Position numbers and translations under genes: made by a program
Origin: Macrocystis pyrifera
Taxonomy: Eukaryota; Sar; Phaeophyceae; Laminariales; Laminariaceae
Direction: 5' to 3'
NCBI GenBank assembly: GCA_031763025.1
Contig: JASSKH010000017.1
Coordinates: 11,711,126 to 11,775,125 of the forward strand
Length of the DNA stretch: 64,000 nucleotides
Notes under the pieces: generated by a model
Seen by the model: the letters and a program-made list of their open reading frames with translations, nothing else
What the model was told of the DNA's origin: nothing
The model's database searches: none
Part shown: positions 35,501-48,210 of the stretch, piece by piece
Layout: each line of letters begins with the position of its first letter
Position numbering within the stretch: position 1 is the stretch's first letter

Positions 35501-38442
35501 CGCACCGGCACGTTTACATCCGACCCAACAGTTTTTATTTACGATGTACTCACCGGTCTCGCGATGTACCCGTGCGACATTATTTTAACTGGCCAACTGT
35601 TTCGTCGGACGAATTGGCCGTCTGCACTATCTTCATTTTATAGTATAGGTACTTTATTCAAATAGTTGAACGATTTGATTGGTGCGCGTTTCCGCGCCGA
35701 AAGTGATATAGCTGGCGTATTCTTAATCTCGCCCACTATCTCGACGATACGAGTATTAACGCCCACAAAGAGAAAACTGACCACCCCCGCTACGAACGTA
35801 TTATCCTTCGATTGTAACCCTTCCTGTGAGGAAGACAAATACAAGTAAGGGCACCAAATAGCAAGTGCGATGTTCGACGAAAACACTCATGATGGGTGCA
35901 TAGTGAAGAGTCGGAAAAAGCAAAACCTTCTCATCACCACACGACAGTCGCAACCGATATTTCCGACGCCGATACGCCACCTCAGGCGCGTATGAATGAT
36001 GCCGAGGCTGGCTCACCTAGCCGTCTCGGCGTGGGTTCCGTCGAAGCACTCCGCCAGGGAATCGCGCGCTTGCTTCACGTACCCCGTCACCTTCAAAACC
36101 CAGACGCGCGTAGTGTTGTTAGCCTCGAGGGTTCCACTAAGACAGTGGTGCGCAAAGAGGTAATGTTTATAGTGGGGGACAGTGCTATGTTCTTCCTCGC
36201 TACAGGTACGACCCGTCTTCTGTCGACCAACTAACGACTGTGCAAGTGTAGCGGGCGGCGAAAACGGCCCAACAGACTCGATGCCTCCCTCGCATCCCCC
36301 GACGCATCAGTGAGCGCCTTTGTTCCCACTACCTGCAATATCGCAACCGAGAATCGGTTGAAGTAGCGTGGTCGGTTTGCACCCTATCGCCCACGGCCAC
36401 AAAGACGGCAGTCGATTGGTGTGCCCGACGGTTCCGACGAAAGCTTTCGACTCTGGACGTGTTCACGAAATAACAGTTGATGCAGTATACACTGAGACGG
36501 AAACAAGGATTAGCTAGATAACAAAGTAGAAGGCGAAACGGACAAAAGCGATCTGATCACAACCAAGAACAAACCGAATAACATCCGAGAGCAATGCCAA
36601 ACGATTACCACGCACACAGTGACATTTACAACGTCAGTAGAAACATTTGTATGGCAGTCGCGTTCGTCATTCAACAACTGAGTCATGCACGATGGTTTCA
36701 GAAGGGGTCTGAAATTATCAGCCCGATATATTCCCACACACACGCTGCTTCTGTTTGAACACACCAGGTAGTATGCGTCCGGTGGAGACCACGCAATAGT
36801 CAACGTGCCCACAATGCCCTCTTGGCGAGATAGACGAAAATACGAAGCAGTAAATCGAGCGGGACGACAGAACATGAAAGAGCTTACGGGACAAACGTCC
36901 ATTCCCTGGCCACGTTGCTGAAACATTGGCGAAATGCGCTCCATACTCCAACCGCCACACGCGCACACCACAAAACCAAGCAGACACATCACGATACAAG
37001 CTCCTCGTGGGTCATATATGTGTTGGTACGTCGGATTTCACTCACAAAATCCGAGGCGCAGCCCTGCACAAGAGCTCCGAGGGCGATAGTACACCAGAAG
37101 ATGCACTTGAGGGGATAGCCCGTTCTATCCTGACACGCCAACATCTTATGCCAACCCCCATCTTGGTCCTGCTGTGGAAAGCTCGCCTGCGCTCTCCCTA
37201 CGGTGCCGTCTGTTCCGTGGCTAAATCGTTCTTGCCGCTGTCGAGGCAGAGAGCCAAGCATGATAGTAACCATCGCCTGCCGAACCATGCTACGAACGGA
37301 ACGCGTCGGGCTTCGGTATTTGGAGGAGAAGCTGTACCCAATGCACGATACATGATTTGTTGTCAGCTCGTTTCCGTGCTGTGTTTGGTTGTGGCTCAAT
37401 ACGAAGTAGTGTTCATTCGTTTCTCTTGGTGTATCTGTTTTGCCGTTCGAAGCACCCATCCAACCCCGTCGTGCTAAAAGCAGCGACACAATTTTATCCT
37501 TTAGATAAACTATCTTCGTTCAGAACATGTTAAACGACATCGACGAGAGTGGTAACCTGAATGAGCATCTCAGTGAATCGTTCATGGCACAGCTGAAGGC
37601 TCTGCCACTTACCTTTCGCTTGCGAGGGGAAATAATCCCAAGCACTCAAAATAATCGCTCAAAAATGCGTTCTCTTGCATTCCCACTAGACCCGTCGCCG
37701 GAGACGCGCTCAGCCGACACCTGGGGTTACAATGGACACAACAAGGCAGATCATACCAAAACCTATTCGGAACTGACTGATGCTGGGTTTTCATATCGCC
37801 GGTTTTCGGCCTGACTGCGTTGACGTACGCAGCAGTTGGCTGGCGTGGCGAAGTAAATGGCGAACAAGCAGCAGCGGTGTCGATATGTCCAAGCACGCGC
37901 AAAGTGAGGCCTAGCACATGTGTATATAACGGCTCCACGTCTACTGTTCCTGTAGCTTTGAGTGACTGCGCCTGTGAGAGAGAGTCTTCTGAGACCGCTG
38001 ACTCCAGTGTTGTCGCATCATATTTCTGTCGCTCATATACATTCAACTTCTGTTGCATACGCACGGCTTGGGTTGCTCTGGGACTACCGACATTAAAGCT
38101 GCTAACGTGTGATATGTCACAGCCGTGAAACCTCTACGCACAAATGACGACCAACTTGACTAGCTGCATGGTGTTTCTTGAGCCCTGAGGTACTCGAAGC
38201 GCCATACCCCTCCGTTTCCCACCTCTTGAGGGACAGTACGCCCGACACGCTCGACATGCTCCGCCCTTGTGGTGTCGCCGCCATTCCTCCGCGAGATGTT
38301 AGTTGGAGCGGTCCCACTGGCCGCTTGGTGCTGATTGAATCCGTCCGTTGGGGAGCGGTTGCCTCCTTCGGCTTTGAATCGGTAGGCTGCTTTTTGCGAC
38401 GTTGGCTGTTCGGCTTGTTCGCCTTGATACCGTGACTGTGCG
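32085..38442 (-). pseudogene. Family-1 multi-exon gene relic, copy B (most complete)
   Basis: Position 32432 here corresponds to position 1 of copy A, and the match runs on to about 38440. In coding order: exon a, about 38442-38223 (RRKKQP, STKRPVGP, GVLSLKR), donor GTGGGA; exon b, about 37760-37613 (NRFWYDLPCC, SPATGLVGMQENAFL, LFPLASER), donor AAAG|GTAAGT; exon c, about 37310-37046 (SMVRQAMVTIMLGS, CIFWCTIALGALVQG), donor GTGAGT; a piece around 36900 (LGFVVCACGG); an exon about 36140-36017 (KVTGYVKQARDSL), donor AG|GTGAGC; a donor GTGAGT at 35553; RAYLVMAFL near 34905; LAFAKSIVGRLPQD near 34060; DTGHGKYDT near 33600; FVHEMDLCNFYFFAGG near 32440; and ALKTYIKDVLPEM before a TGA at 32085-32087, where GTGAGT also fits a donor. 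Stops and shifts between pieces suggest decay. The product is unknown. Confidence 0.6.
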
Positions 38443-38516
38443 GAACAGCAGTCAGTAGCAAAACAAGGAGGCAGTGCACGAATGAACACGAAAGAACGAT
38501 ATTCCCGGGGATGTTA

Positions 38517-38566
38517 GAATAAACGGACCGTGTGAGGGGCTTGGAATAAACGGACAGTGTGAGGGG
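38517..38566. repeat. 25-bp tandem pair
   Basis: GAATAAACGGAC-GTGTGAGGGGC occurs twice in succession just upstream of copy B exon a. No function seen. Confidence 0.7.
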
Positions 38567-39648
38567 CAAGGTGGATGTTGTCAAGGTTCCACAGTATGGA
38601 ATGCTCTTTATATTGTGTCGGGCGTATTGTGTCTGCCGGATACCGCGGTTAGCAGGAAACACCTACCCAGAATGTTGATGCTCATGGGTATTTCCGATTG
38701 GCAGTCAAAACTGTTAGCAATGCGTGTTCAATTTTAGCGGAACATGACCTTGGCACGGCTTCCCGCCTGTTCTAACCCAGCAAAAAAGCATACGAGTGGT
38801 AGTACAGTCGCCAGTCGCATCGATGATACCGTGAGTCGAACACGCACAAAGGGCACTACTTGGCCACAATTTGGGTGCTTGGCAATCACAGCGTTCATGA
38901 CTAGCAGTGACCTTTGTACGTTTGTTTGCGCTTCCTCTGCTTTGAAAGGTCCCTTAGGGCAGCAGCGTGCACCATCGGATCGCCCGATCAACCTTAGACA
39001 TAGGAAGTATGCGTGGATGCATATGATCGTCGCATTGGAATTCTGAGTGCTCTCCTCGCTTTGAGGCCCTTTTACCGACGGGAGGTGAACCGTTTCGTAT
39101 GCCGCTTCCGCTACCATGCCCGCCTGCCTCCACCCCACTCGGGAATGGACTGCCCCGGGGCCTGCTAGAGGGCTCGTGCGGCCGGCAGAAGCGCACAAGT
39201 ACGCGAAAATCGTCCAAACATCACCGTGTGCATGTCCGCTTTAAACTATATGAAACCCAAGTATCCAAAGCCGGAGTTGAAAAATATCTCCGATAGGACA
39301 TACGACCACAGTTTGTGTCCTTTTGAGAAACAAACGCAATCACATACATACGTACTGCACCAGGTGCAAAACAAATTGCTGCTACTGTTGTAGGAGTGGT
39401 GGTATATACGTTGTAAAGGGTTTGACATGTGTACTTTTTCCCGTGTTGCTCGTGGATGTTTGTGATGTTTATGATGTTTCAGTACCAGGCAATGGTTACT
39501 TGCAGAACGTTCAAGGAAACGGGCAAATAATAAGGATCTATCTTTGCCGTGCATCCGCTTTATTAATAATAGCACATCTCCTTCTCAGGGTGTTGAATAA
39601 GTGCTGCCAGCAGAGGTATTTAAAGTATGCATACTACATTACGTAAGA
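38567..39648. other. No gene recognised
   Basis: Frames up to 154 codons (38734-39198, minus), but no motif, no partner and no splice signal that I can support. Confidence 0.4.
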
Positions 39649-39989
<341 letters not shown>

Positions 39990-40917
39990 AATAGAAGCGT
40001 TCCCTTCCCGCTTAATTGCAGTCGCAGCTTTATTAGGTGTTTCGCAGGAACGGCAGCAGCGCTGTGTTGTGGGTGGATGTCACACGCAAACGTCGAAAAT
40101 AACGAGCACGCCAACGTGACCGCGGCGGTGGTGTCGTGTGTCATTGGTAATCATTTCGCTGAATGTCCCACCGGTTTCATTTCTGCTTTGCACTTTTTGG
40201 GGTTCGATACATGATCACCAATTTCGCCTCCTACGGACTGTTCATTAATGCTGTCTTATTTCGAACATTTCGCAAATATATCGTCAACCTCAACATCATG
40301 CCGTACATCCCTTGGCAGTAATGTGGCTCGGCTCGGTATATATGTGGTCCGTATATGCTACCCTATTGCGGGCGCACTGTGGGCGCACACCGAGCAGCGG
40401 CGTGCACCAGCCCGCCGCGGCGAAGCCCCCATTGTACGTGTAGTATAAATTACCTTGGACGTTGGCCGCTCTGTATTATAGTAGTATTATAGTGGTATCT
40501 CGTACCTTTGCACGAAACAAGTCACGCTTGATGCTGGGGTGTACGTCCATTTGTTTGTGGACGCTGGTGACGGGTACAACAATACGGGCACAGTCGTGCC
40601 GTGATTACTCCGTACGTATTGCTGTAGCAGCTCGTATAACGAGAAAATGTGCACATCCGACGTGAGTTGACGAGAATGGAGATTCCGGATCCCATCACAC
40701 GGGGACACCCTCTAAGTGAAAGCCGTAGTGGCGAGGGGCAGGTGGCGGGGCTAACATAAGACCTCAAGTTTCCGTTGCCATCTACCGTGAGTATGAAAAA
40801 AGAGCAAGGATAAAAATCAAACAAGGACAGGATACAAGCAACGAAGGCATAAAACATCAGAGCATACTCATACTATGATGGTAGCCGTACAAGGTGAAAA
40901 AAGGCATGTACTTATTA
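39990..40917. other. No gene recognised
   Basis: Short frames only. Nothing repeated elsewhere was found. Confidence 0.4.
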
Positions 40918-43488
40918 ATACTATATACAAGGTTCTCCTCCGGGAGGTGCCGTATTAATTAATAGGGGAGTGGCGCAAGAGCGAAATAATACTCGTATGA
41001 AACCCTGCACACTTGTTTAGAAGTACTGTAGCACCTGCACCCACCCATTATTTTGATGCGAAGAACACACACAACATATTTTTGAGGACAGACTATATTA
41101 TACTGTTCGCGGAATTAGTGTGGGATCATTACCACAATAATATACCAGGTATACAATAGGGTAGGTATCGGTAAGTGGAGATATGTTGATCCAGCTGACT
41201 CGCGGCGATTAATTCTTGAGTACAAAAAAGTTGCGCGAGGTCGAGGTTGCGCCATACATAATACTTTGTGACCGGCTGAGTAAGGTACAGCACATAAATA
41301 CATAAAATACATACTGGTACTACAATATATACTTCGTATGTTCCCCCAAAATAAATGTTTCTTGGTGCTAAGGGTAATATCAAGGCTTCACAGGTAAATG
41401 CTCGAGAGCAATCGTAGTCTGAGTACTGAGAGTATTGGAGTACTGGCGGCTAAAATATTGCCAGTACTGAGAAGGCCCAAATACTGAGAGTAATGAGAGT
41501 GAGTGTGAGCAGTACCGAACCCCAAGACTACAGGTAAGTATGTACCCGCAGTAGTTTCGAAACACGAAATACTTGGGGTAAAGGCAATATGCGCAGTACA
41601 GAACCTCGAGATACCGAGAGTATTCGAAGTACATGCATATATCGAAATACTGCCAGACTGCTTTATTAAGTGCTCAAGTTGTCTCCAGCGAATAAAGTAG
41701 TTTGCTCCAACTCCCACTCGTATGGGACTATGTGGGTGTGTTTTGTGCCGAACGCTGGGCCTGTGACTTGTCGACACGGTGCACACCGACGGTTGAAGTA
41801 TACTATGTGAAGTATACTGGGCATATTGAGGGTATTTCATTACTGCGAGTACTGAGTCTCGCAGAAGCAGCAGAACGAACACTACCAACGAACGAAATAC
41901 TGCTAGACTAGTACTGATATACTCGAAGTACCCGCGGTACGGAACCCCGAGATACTTGAAGCACAACAGGCATGCCAGCAGCAGTAGTAGCGAACCCCGC
42001 ATCAGTGCGAGCCCGAAAATATTATACGCAGTAATATCTACAGAAGGAAAAAACCACAAAATACTGCGAGTACTTGCAGCATGTCGAGTACAAAACCCCC
42101 AAAATACTGCGAGTGTACGAAGTAATACCTACGGTAATAGCAGCAGTATTTTCTCGAACATACTTTGCTTTACTCCCAAGTATTAGTATTCGGAGTAGCA
42201 GTGAAATGTTGAGGTATGAACGCACGCCACACGCAAGCGCGCCCAAACTCCAATTTGGGCTAAAACACTCAAGCAACTCGTAATATATCATATTATACGT
42301 TAAGAAAAGCAAGGTGTGGACGAATGTATCTATCTTTATTACTGTAGTACTCTGTTGTAGTCCTGGCACAAAAAAAGTCAAGAGTGAAATATAAAATAAA
42401 AACGTGGATGGCGCGAGTCGAACCTCCGAAACGAAAATGTTATCCACATGCAGAATAAACGTATATCTGAAATTTAAAATAAAAACGTGGATGACGCGAG
42501 TCGAACCTCCGAAACGAAAATGTTATCCACATGCAGAATAAACGTATACCTGGTATACGCCAGAACAACAGTCAGTGGTGCTCGCATAACTGGCACGTCG
42601 TGTTTTTTACGCAATCTAAAACACACTATTCCCTACAGCAGTAGAGTAGCTTGTACAGGTACGACTGCATATTCAGCAGTACTGCTGTAAAATGGCACGC
42701 GAGGAACGTACGTGTACTGATCCCCTTTCAGCTGGCTCCAGGATCTATCGGTCAGCAATGTAGGACACTGCAATTATTACTGTACTGCTGTAAGTATGTT
42801 GTGTGTACGAACGCTGCTGTGCGAATGAGCCGCAGTACGATCATCAATACGCGCGAGGTGTGCCCACTGCTGCTGCTGCTGCTGCTGCTGGGCAGCAGGG
42901 TTGGTTGTGGTGCTGGAGGTAAGCACGCTCAGTGCACTGCTGTGGGTGTTTGTTCTCTAGGCGGTGCTCCGTGCAACAACCCAAAAAAAAATGTAGGGAT
43001 ATTATACGTCATCCTGGGTACATCAGGATAAAAAAATATATGGCAGACGATGGAATGCGGACGGCAGGCTCCGACAAACACAACCAACCACAGCAACACT
43101 GCGCATATGGGTGTGTCGAACACGCACGGCCTGTGGGCGGCAGCGTTGGAACGATGGGGTCTGTGCATGTTGTCTGGTGTGTACCTCAGGCATGTGCTCA
43201 CAGCTCATGAGAGCTGGGGGGAGAAAACAGAGAGAATGTATGTGTACCGATACGTACGTACAAAATAAGGCCTCTCGTACTGAAACCAGGGAAATCGTCT
43301 TATCCACTCCCGCCGGAAAAAAACTTTGGGCGCCCGTCACGTGCTCCAGAGTGCACGGATCGCACCGAGACCTCGACCAATGTGTCCGGCCGGGCTTCCT
43401 GTGTCCGAGCATTCGGTGTTGTGCCGAAAAGTGCTTTGTACGAAGAGAAAAGTTGGCTAAAGTACGAAAAATTGACAATTATACGTAT
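40918..43488. repeat. Segmental duplicate SD, copy 1
   Basis: Aligns along its length with 55246-57380, starting at ACAAGGTT-TCCTCCGGGAGG and ending at GAAGAGAAAAGT-GGC-AAAGTACGAAAA. Copy 1 has about 520 extra bases (about 42352-42870), including the tRNA-like tandem pair. 41400-42200 is dense in AGTACTGAGAGTA/GAAATACT words. Frames shift between the copies, so it is noncoding. Confidence 0.85.
42393..42558 (-). repeat. 83-bp tandem pair with tRNA-like hairpin
   Basis: Two near-identical units. Each contains, on the minus strand, GTGGAT ... GAGGTTCGACTC ... ATCCAC (42447-42404 and 42530-42487): a 6-bp closing stem and a GTTCGA loop like a tRNA acceptor and T-arm. It is only 44 nt, with no D-arm or anticodon arm, so it is not a tRNA gene. 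Confidence 0.6.
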
Positions 43489-43530
43489 ACGTATAGAAGT
43501 TCTAGAAAATCAAGGCTGATAGTCCTATGG

Positions 43531-44354
43531 CATGGCTAGAGCGGAGTTGGTTCATCTCTCGGTTATGCCGAGCTACAACTGCCTACGGTCTCGTCCTAAC
43601 GAGCGCTCTGAAATTGGGCATTGGGCATGAGCCATCGGGCGTAATTCATTGGACCGGACTGCCTTGTCCACTACGCAGTTGGTACGCTGTGTGATGAGCG
43701 GTATTCAGTGTGTGTCTGATGCCAAAAGGCTCGTCGGCACGAGCACCTCGGTGATACGCAAGAACTCAGGCCGTTGTGTTGACCTTGCCTGTGCACCAGT
43801 CTAGAAGCCATAGTAGACGCTGATGCTGAGGGATTTTCTATACGTACAGCTTAAGGATTCCAGCTTTACTCTGTGTCCAGTTCCCCTGGGCGACAGTACC
43901 TTGTATCAAGGGGGGTTTAGAATGCCGGCAAGACTCCCGGAGGGATCACACAAAAAAAGCTCACACGGCTTGTATTAATAGCGCGAACAGCACCCCAGGT
44001 CTCGAGCCTTCGCTGTCACGGAAATCCGGCTCTTGTTTGTGTTACGTGCGATGTCTAGTGTCTGTTGCACACACCATATTCCGTTGTAGCCTCTACACAG
44101 CTTTTTTTGGGTGCGTAAGTGTTGAGAGCCTATCAAAAACGAAAAGTTGACGCACGGGAGGCCTATGACGAGGACATCGTAAGGAAAACCAGACAAGACG
44201 AGCTACTACCGAGTACAGGACTGCTAACTGATCGAAATATAGGTCGGGTCGTGTACCTGCAGCGGGGGGGAGAACGCCCTCGCAGCGTCGTCTCTCTTTG
44301 TTGGAGAAGTCGCACGTTTCGTTTGTGTCTCGAACAGGCAGGCATTGCTGCTGT

Positions 44355-44401
<47 letters not shown>

Positions 44402-44500
44402 CAGCATTGTCTGTTTGCTGTCCGTACCAAGCACCACAGGCAGACCAGGACAGGAGAAAAACAACGGAAATGCGCTGCGATTGCGACCAGCCGCTGCAAC
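43531..44500. repeat. Z-family dispersed repeat, copy 2
   Basis: Matches 7531-8630 in the same order: GGCTAGA-CGGAG, GGCTCGTCGGCACGAGC, GTTGACCT, GCTGAGGGAT, then the poly-Gln exon at 44257-44407 and a GCGATTGCGACCAG block beyond it. Confidence 0.65.
44257..44407 (-). pseudogene. Poly-Gln / Zn2Cys6-like first exon, copy Z2 (degenerate)
   Basis: From ATG 44407 the frame runs through about 19 Gln, then RDTNETCDFSNKERRRCEGV. The second cysteine is Ser and the last is lost (VLPPAAG), so the cluster could not bind zinc as in the family. The donor position is kept, GCAG|GTACAC. This is a decayed copy of the exon seen at 8367-8563 and 53770-54000. Confidence 0.55.
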
Positions 44501-44540
44501 TGCTCTATGGAAACGAAGTACACTACAGCCAAGAAAATGA

Positions 44541-45673
44541 TAATATCCCCGGCCGGCCGGGGCCGGGTGGAGCTGATCCGTCGTCCCCGGTTTGGTTCAA
44601 AATGACCCCCCGTCGGCTTATTTACATATATATATGGAGTTTTTACGAGTAGAAATTTCTAAGTCTAGAATATCTGAAACATGTACCAGCACGAGGTATT
44701 ATTGCGGTTGCACGTAAGACAAGACCACGCCTACACGGAGCAAAGAAAATTGTTTACACCGGTAGGGGGGATGTGGTGTGTGAAGGGCACACGTAACTGT
44801 TTGCACTTTGATCACAACAACACCATGCATAAAATATATTCAACCTTCTAACATGAACATTGGATATCAGGCATTTGTCTATCTGTTTGCCTGTTGCAAA
44901 GTTGACATCCGATGGCTGGCGTAGGTCGCCGCACTTGGTACTGGTGTACTTGTTTATTTACTATTTCCAGCCGGTCAGGGATTATCGTTGGATCCATCCG
45001 CGAGGTGCGAGGGGTACAAACTCCGCTTCCATGACTTTGGGATCTCCTGTAGGCTTGCGCCCATTCTGCTTTCTTTTCGAAAACATGTGATATTTATATT
45101 ATATTTTATTCTTCACCTTTGAGCCATGTTCTCGCCTACAGTAGTTATCCCAGTTATTATGCTCCTGAAGACGTCAAATCACGCTACACTATAGCGAACA
45201 AGTGCCCAATTGAACAACTTTAAGGGATTTTTTTACGGAAAAAATGTTTTCAATGTTGCGCCAGCATGATGGATCCACCGTTAAGCCTCAAAATAGTCTC
45301 CTGTGGCATGTTAGCCCCTGGTGCACCTCCCTCGGGTTATTACCCCAGGTAAATTTCGACGGCACCTCCTCCTCTTGACAACAACGAAGGACTGCCACGA
45401 AACCACTATGAATTGACAGCAGCACTTCAGCACACGAGACCAACTCTGATACCTTGTTTTGGGTATCTCGACAAAGAAGGACCACGGCTGCCTTAAATAC
45501 AAACGTAACCCCCTTTGCCGAAGAGGGGTGCCTTAAGAGCTGTCTCGAGCCTTAAACCCTGCCTTAGGCTGTTTCCTATGCGGTTCTTTTTTTCGATTAG
45601 ATTTGGGTCAGACTGGAACTCCCTATACCAGGGGATAGGGTAGAGTCCTAGTCGGTATTTGCCCTTTGGCAAA
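44541..45673. other. No gene recognised
   Basis: Contains only short frames. Nothing repeated was identified. Confidence 0.4.
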
Positions 45674-45677
45674 GAAA

Positions 45678-46474
45678 TGTTAAGATCAAGCTTGAGGGAC
45701 ACTTTGTATCCCTGGACAGGTGGCGCGCGTCACGCGCTCTAAGGAGCGGGGCGTCCAGTTGTCTTGGGCGGCAGAGCTCGCTCAGCCGAGCGAGGCACAG
45801 AAGGGGTCTTGGATGAGGTCCGTCTGGCGGAGGCTGCTCGGGCCCCGTCAGGGGGCTCCGGTCGAAGCTCTTTCTCCTCATGGTTTGTTGTACAAGGCGC
45901 TCGATCCACGTCGTTCTGATGGGGCTCCTGCCTAGACTCGTGCTCGACTTGTTGGTCCGTTGTACAACGCGCTCGATCCACATCGACGGGCCTTGGGCGG
46001 TGGGGCACTGAGGGGCACTGGCCTCAGTGGCTCGGCCACCGTGAGGGGAAGCAGACCCTTCCACCTCTTGAGTCTCCATCGTGCAGTAGCCAGAACAAAC
46101 TTACTCTACAACAATAGGAAAGCAAGTAAACAAAAAAACAGCGACAAACAACGCAAACCGACAAAAAAGCGGAAAGTCCTAAGCCGAAGACGCCACTTGT
46201 TATGATAAGCTTGCGGGACACTTTGTATCCCTGGACAGGTCTGCCTTTTAAGTCGGTAAACGTTGGTGCTCACGTGTGTTGCTTGCTTAGCTATAGAAGA
46301 AGAGCAGTTTTATTCCTTTCTTGCACGCGGGGACTGGGACCAAGCTCGTGCGCCTCTGGAAAACCCCTGGTTTTCCATCTACGATACGCCTTCCAAGTAC
46401 TGCAAATACGTTCCCAGTGACTGAACCCAGGTAGTTACCGGGCTTTCAACCTCATACAAGGCAGTATCGCAACA
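45678..46474 (-). mobile_element. Small LTR retrotransposon (TRIM-like), 797 bp
   Basis: On the plus strand the element runs from TGTTAAGATC to TATCGCAACA and is flanked by GAAA on both sides (45674-45677, 46475-46478), a 4-bp target duplication. The minus strand is the sense strand. The 5' LTR is 46474-46198 (TGTTG...TAACA), with AATAAA near 46308. Two bases later a primer-binding candidate begins with TGGCGTCTTCGG (46195-46178). A short gag-like frame follows. The 3' LTR is cut down to its last ~45 bp (45722-45678, sharing CCTGTCCAGGGATACAAAG). Too short to be autonomous. Confidence 0.75.
45723..46079 (-). CDS. Gag-like open frame of the small LTR element
   Basis: Opens with METQEVEGS at 46079, about 100 bp after the primer-binding candidate. 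It is rich in Pro, Arg and Ser and holds a repeated WIER-VQ-T unit (two units, about 60 bp apart). The frame continues into the truncated LTR. No capsid or knuckle motif is seen, so the name rests on position only. Confidence 0.3.
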
Positions 46475-46478
46475 GAAA

Positions 46479-47469
46479 CCCCTATTTCCCTAATACGTGC
46501 CTAAGCAAGATTCTCAAACAATGAACCGTGCCCCATACGTTTGGAGTCCCGTTTGAAGGTGTCATGTTTGGACAAGAAAATTGTCATCGAGGCAAGTACA
46601 AGTACCTGGTGCTGTCAAAACATACTCATCTTGATTTTTTTTTGTAGTTTTCCACCCAATTTGTCCTCGTGCATGAGCCCCTTAAAACGACGGTTTCCTT
46701 AATTCGGGCCTGAACGAAATGATAAATGATTTAACGCCTCCTGAGGGGAGCCTCGACGGCTAGGGCCTACCACACACCTGGTATATACATGTACTGTGTA
46801 TATTTCGAATTCCGTTGTCATTACAGCAGTATCCCTTTTCTGAGTCGTGAGAGGGAGCGATTTTCCCCCTCGACGAACTGCTGCTATCATCGCAGCCTCC
46901 GGCAATCTCCTGAGTATATCGCCCACACTTTACCATGTTTTTCTCCCTTGTGTAAAACCAGCGGGGTGAATTCCGCTGACCTGCACGAGGTGCCTTTTCC
47001 GAAGGCTTGACTTCAGCACAACGTTCTTGTCTATACCCTTCCTCGTACTATAACCAACTGTCCTGCATACAGACACAAACAATGTGTTTGTGTTCTTCGC
47101 ATGCAGCGGTAATTTCCACTCATGGACTGGTCGTTACAATACACCGCGCTTTGTACGTTATTGCGTTTGCGACAGCTGTTACTCTGATCACGTGCAGACG
47201 TGCTGTGCAAACATATCCCTGTTTTGGCATTCAAATACGTCAGGAGGCAGCACGTTTGCCCCTTGACAAACAGCAACTTTGCCTTGACATGCCTTGACTG
47301 ATAGGAAACTACCAGGTTTTAGCATGAGACACGGTCCTACACCCTTGACAGCGCACGTTTGGCTTTGACTGACATGTCTCATGAGATACTTGCTGGGACA
47401 CGTCGGGGTATACGTAGGTTTAGCAATCTGGGAGAAGGGTGCTTTTGACTCGAAAATTGATAAATTTCC
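46479..47469. other. No gene recognised
   Basis: One TACAGCAGTA at 46822-46831. Otherwise nothing seen. Confidence 0.4.
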
Positions 47470-47655
47470 TGGTTCGATGCAAACGCGGCGCAGCCGCGTT
47501 TATGGCCCGTTTTGGCCCGTTTTGGCTGCGGTTTGGGGTCAGGGTTAGGGTTTGGGTTAGGGTTAGAGTCAGGGGTTGGGTTGGGTCCTCGCCCGTACCG
47601 TGATCCCAACAGGAACCAAAATACCTGAACAACCTACCAACCTAAAGATCCCTTC
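47470..47655. repeat. Telomeric-repeat unit, family T1, copy 1
   Basis: Degenerate TTAGGG text (47530-47585) sits between flanks shared with 61186-61357: GTTCGATGCAAACGCGGCGC on the left and GATCCCAACA-GAACCAAAA with CCTACCAACCT on the right. The telomeric stretch is therefore part of a dispersed unit. Confidence 0.8.
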
Positions 47656-48049
47656 TCCCAGATTGCTAGGGGACCTCAGAGGACGTGCGGAGGGTGTTTT
47701 AAGAAGGGTCGTGGATACTCCGCACAGGGTCATCTCGCGAACTTGCCACAAGAAACCCGAGAAAACATACGAATTAATCGCTGGAATGGTTGTTCAGCGT
47801 TTGCCCGTCGAGCCTTGGAAGAAGGCGGCTAATTATAGCAATGTATACCTGGTATACGGCAGTATACATCAGGTATATGTAAGTATCCAGAAATCCGTCA
47901 AGCATACATGCACACTGTAACGACTACTTGAGAAGCGCCAACATTGGGCCGTCCTTGTGAGTTTACCGTGGTGGTGAGCAGAGTACGTCCCGCCTCGTAG
48001 CTGGTGTACTTGCCCTCGAGACGTTTTGCGTCGAGAATTAAATGGGGCC
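47656..48049. other. No gene recognised
   Basis: Holds GTATACCTGGTATAC at 47843-47857, one of the two longest versions of the TACCWGGTA motif. Confidence 0.5.
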
Positions 48050-48210
48050 ATGTACATTACTTCCACGGCATACCATGGGACCCTAACCCTAACCCTAACC
48101 CTAACCCTAACCCTAACCTTAACCCTAACCCAGTCCGTGGAAGGTTCCGTGGTATGCCGTGGAAGGTTTTGCCGCAGGTGGTGCTACGGAAAAAAGACAA
48201 TAATGTACAT
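48050..48210. mobile_element. Telomeric-repeat foldback element, family T2, copy 1 (one arm deleted)
   Basis: 161 bp bounded by ATGTACATTA and TAATGTACAT. The centre has six CCCTAA units, then CCTTAA and CCCTAA. The right arm GTCCGTGGAAGGTTCCGTGG matches the copy at 53273-53489. The left arm is shortened to TTCCACGGCATACCATGGG. Confidence 0.8.

Noticed and set aside
42404..42530. tRNA gene pair
   Set aside because: Only an acceptor-like stem and a T-loop-like sequence in 44 nt; the T stem does not pair properly, and there is no anticodon or D arm.
40918..43488. Several open frames of 60-220 codons in the duplicated segment
   Set aside because: The second copy at 55246 has frame-changing indels throughout, so the frames are not conserved.
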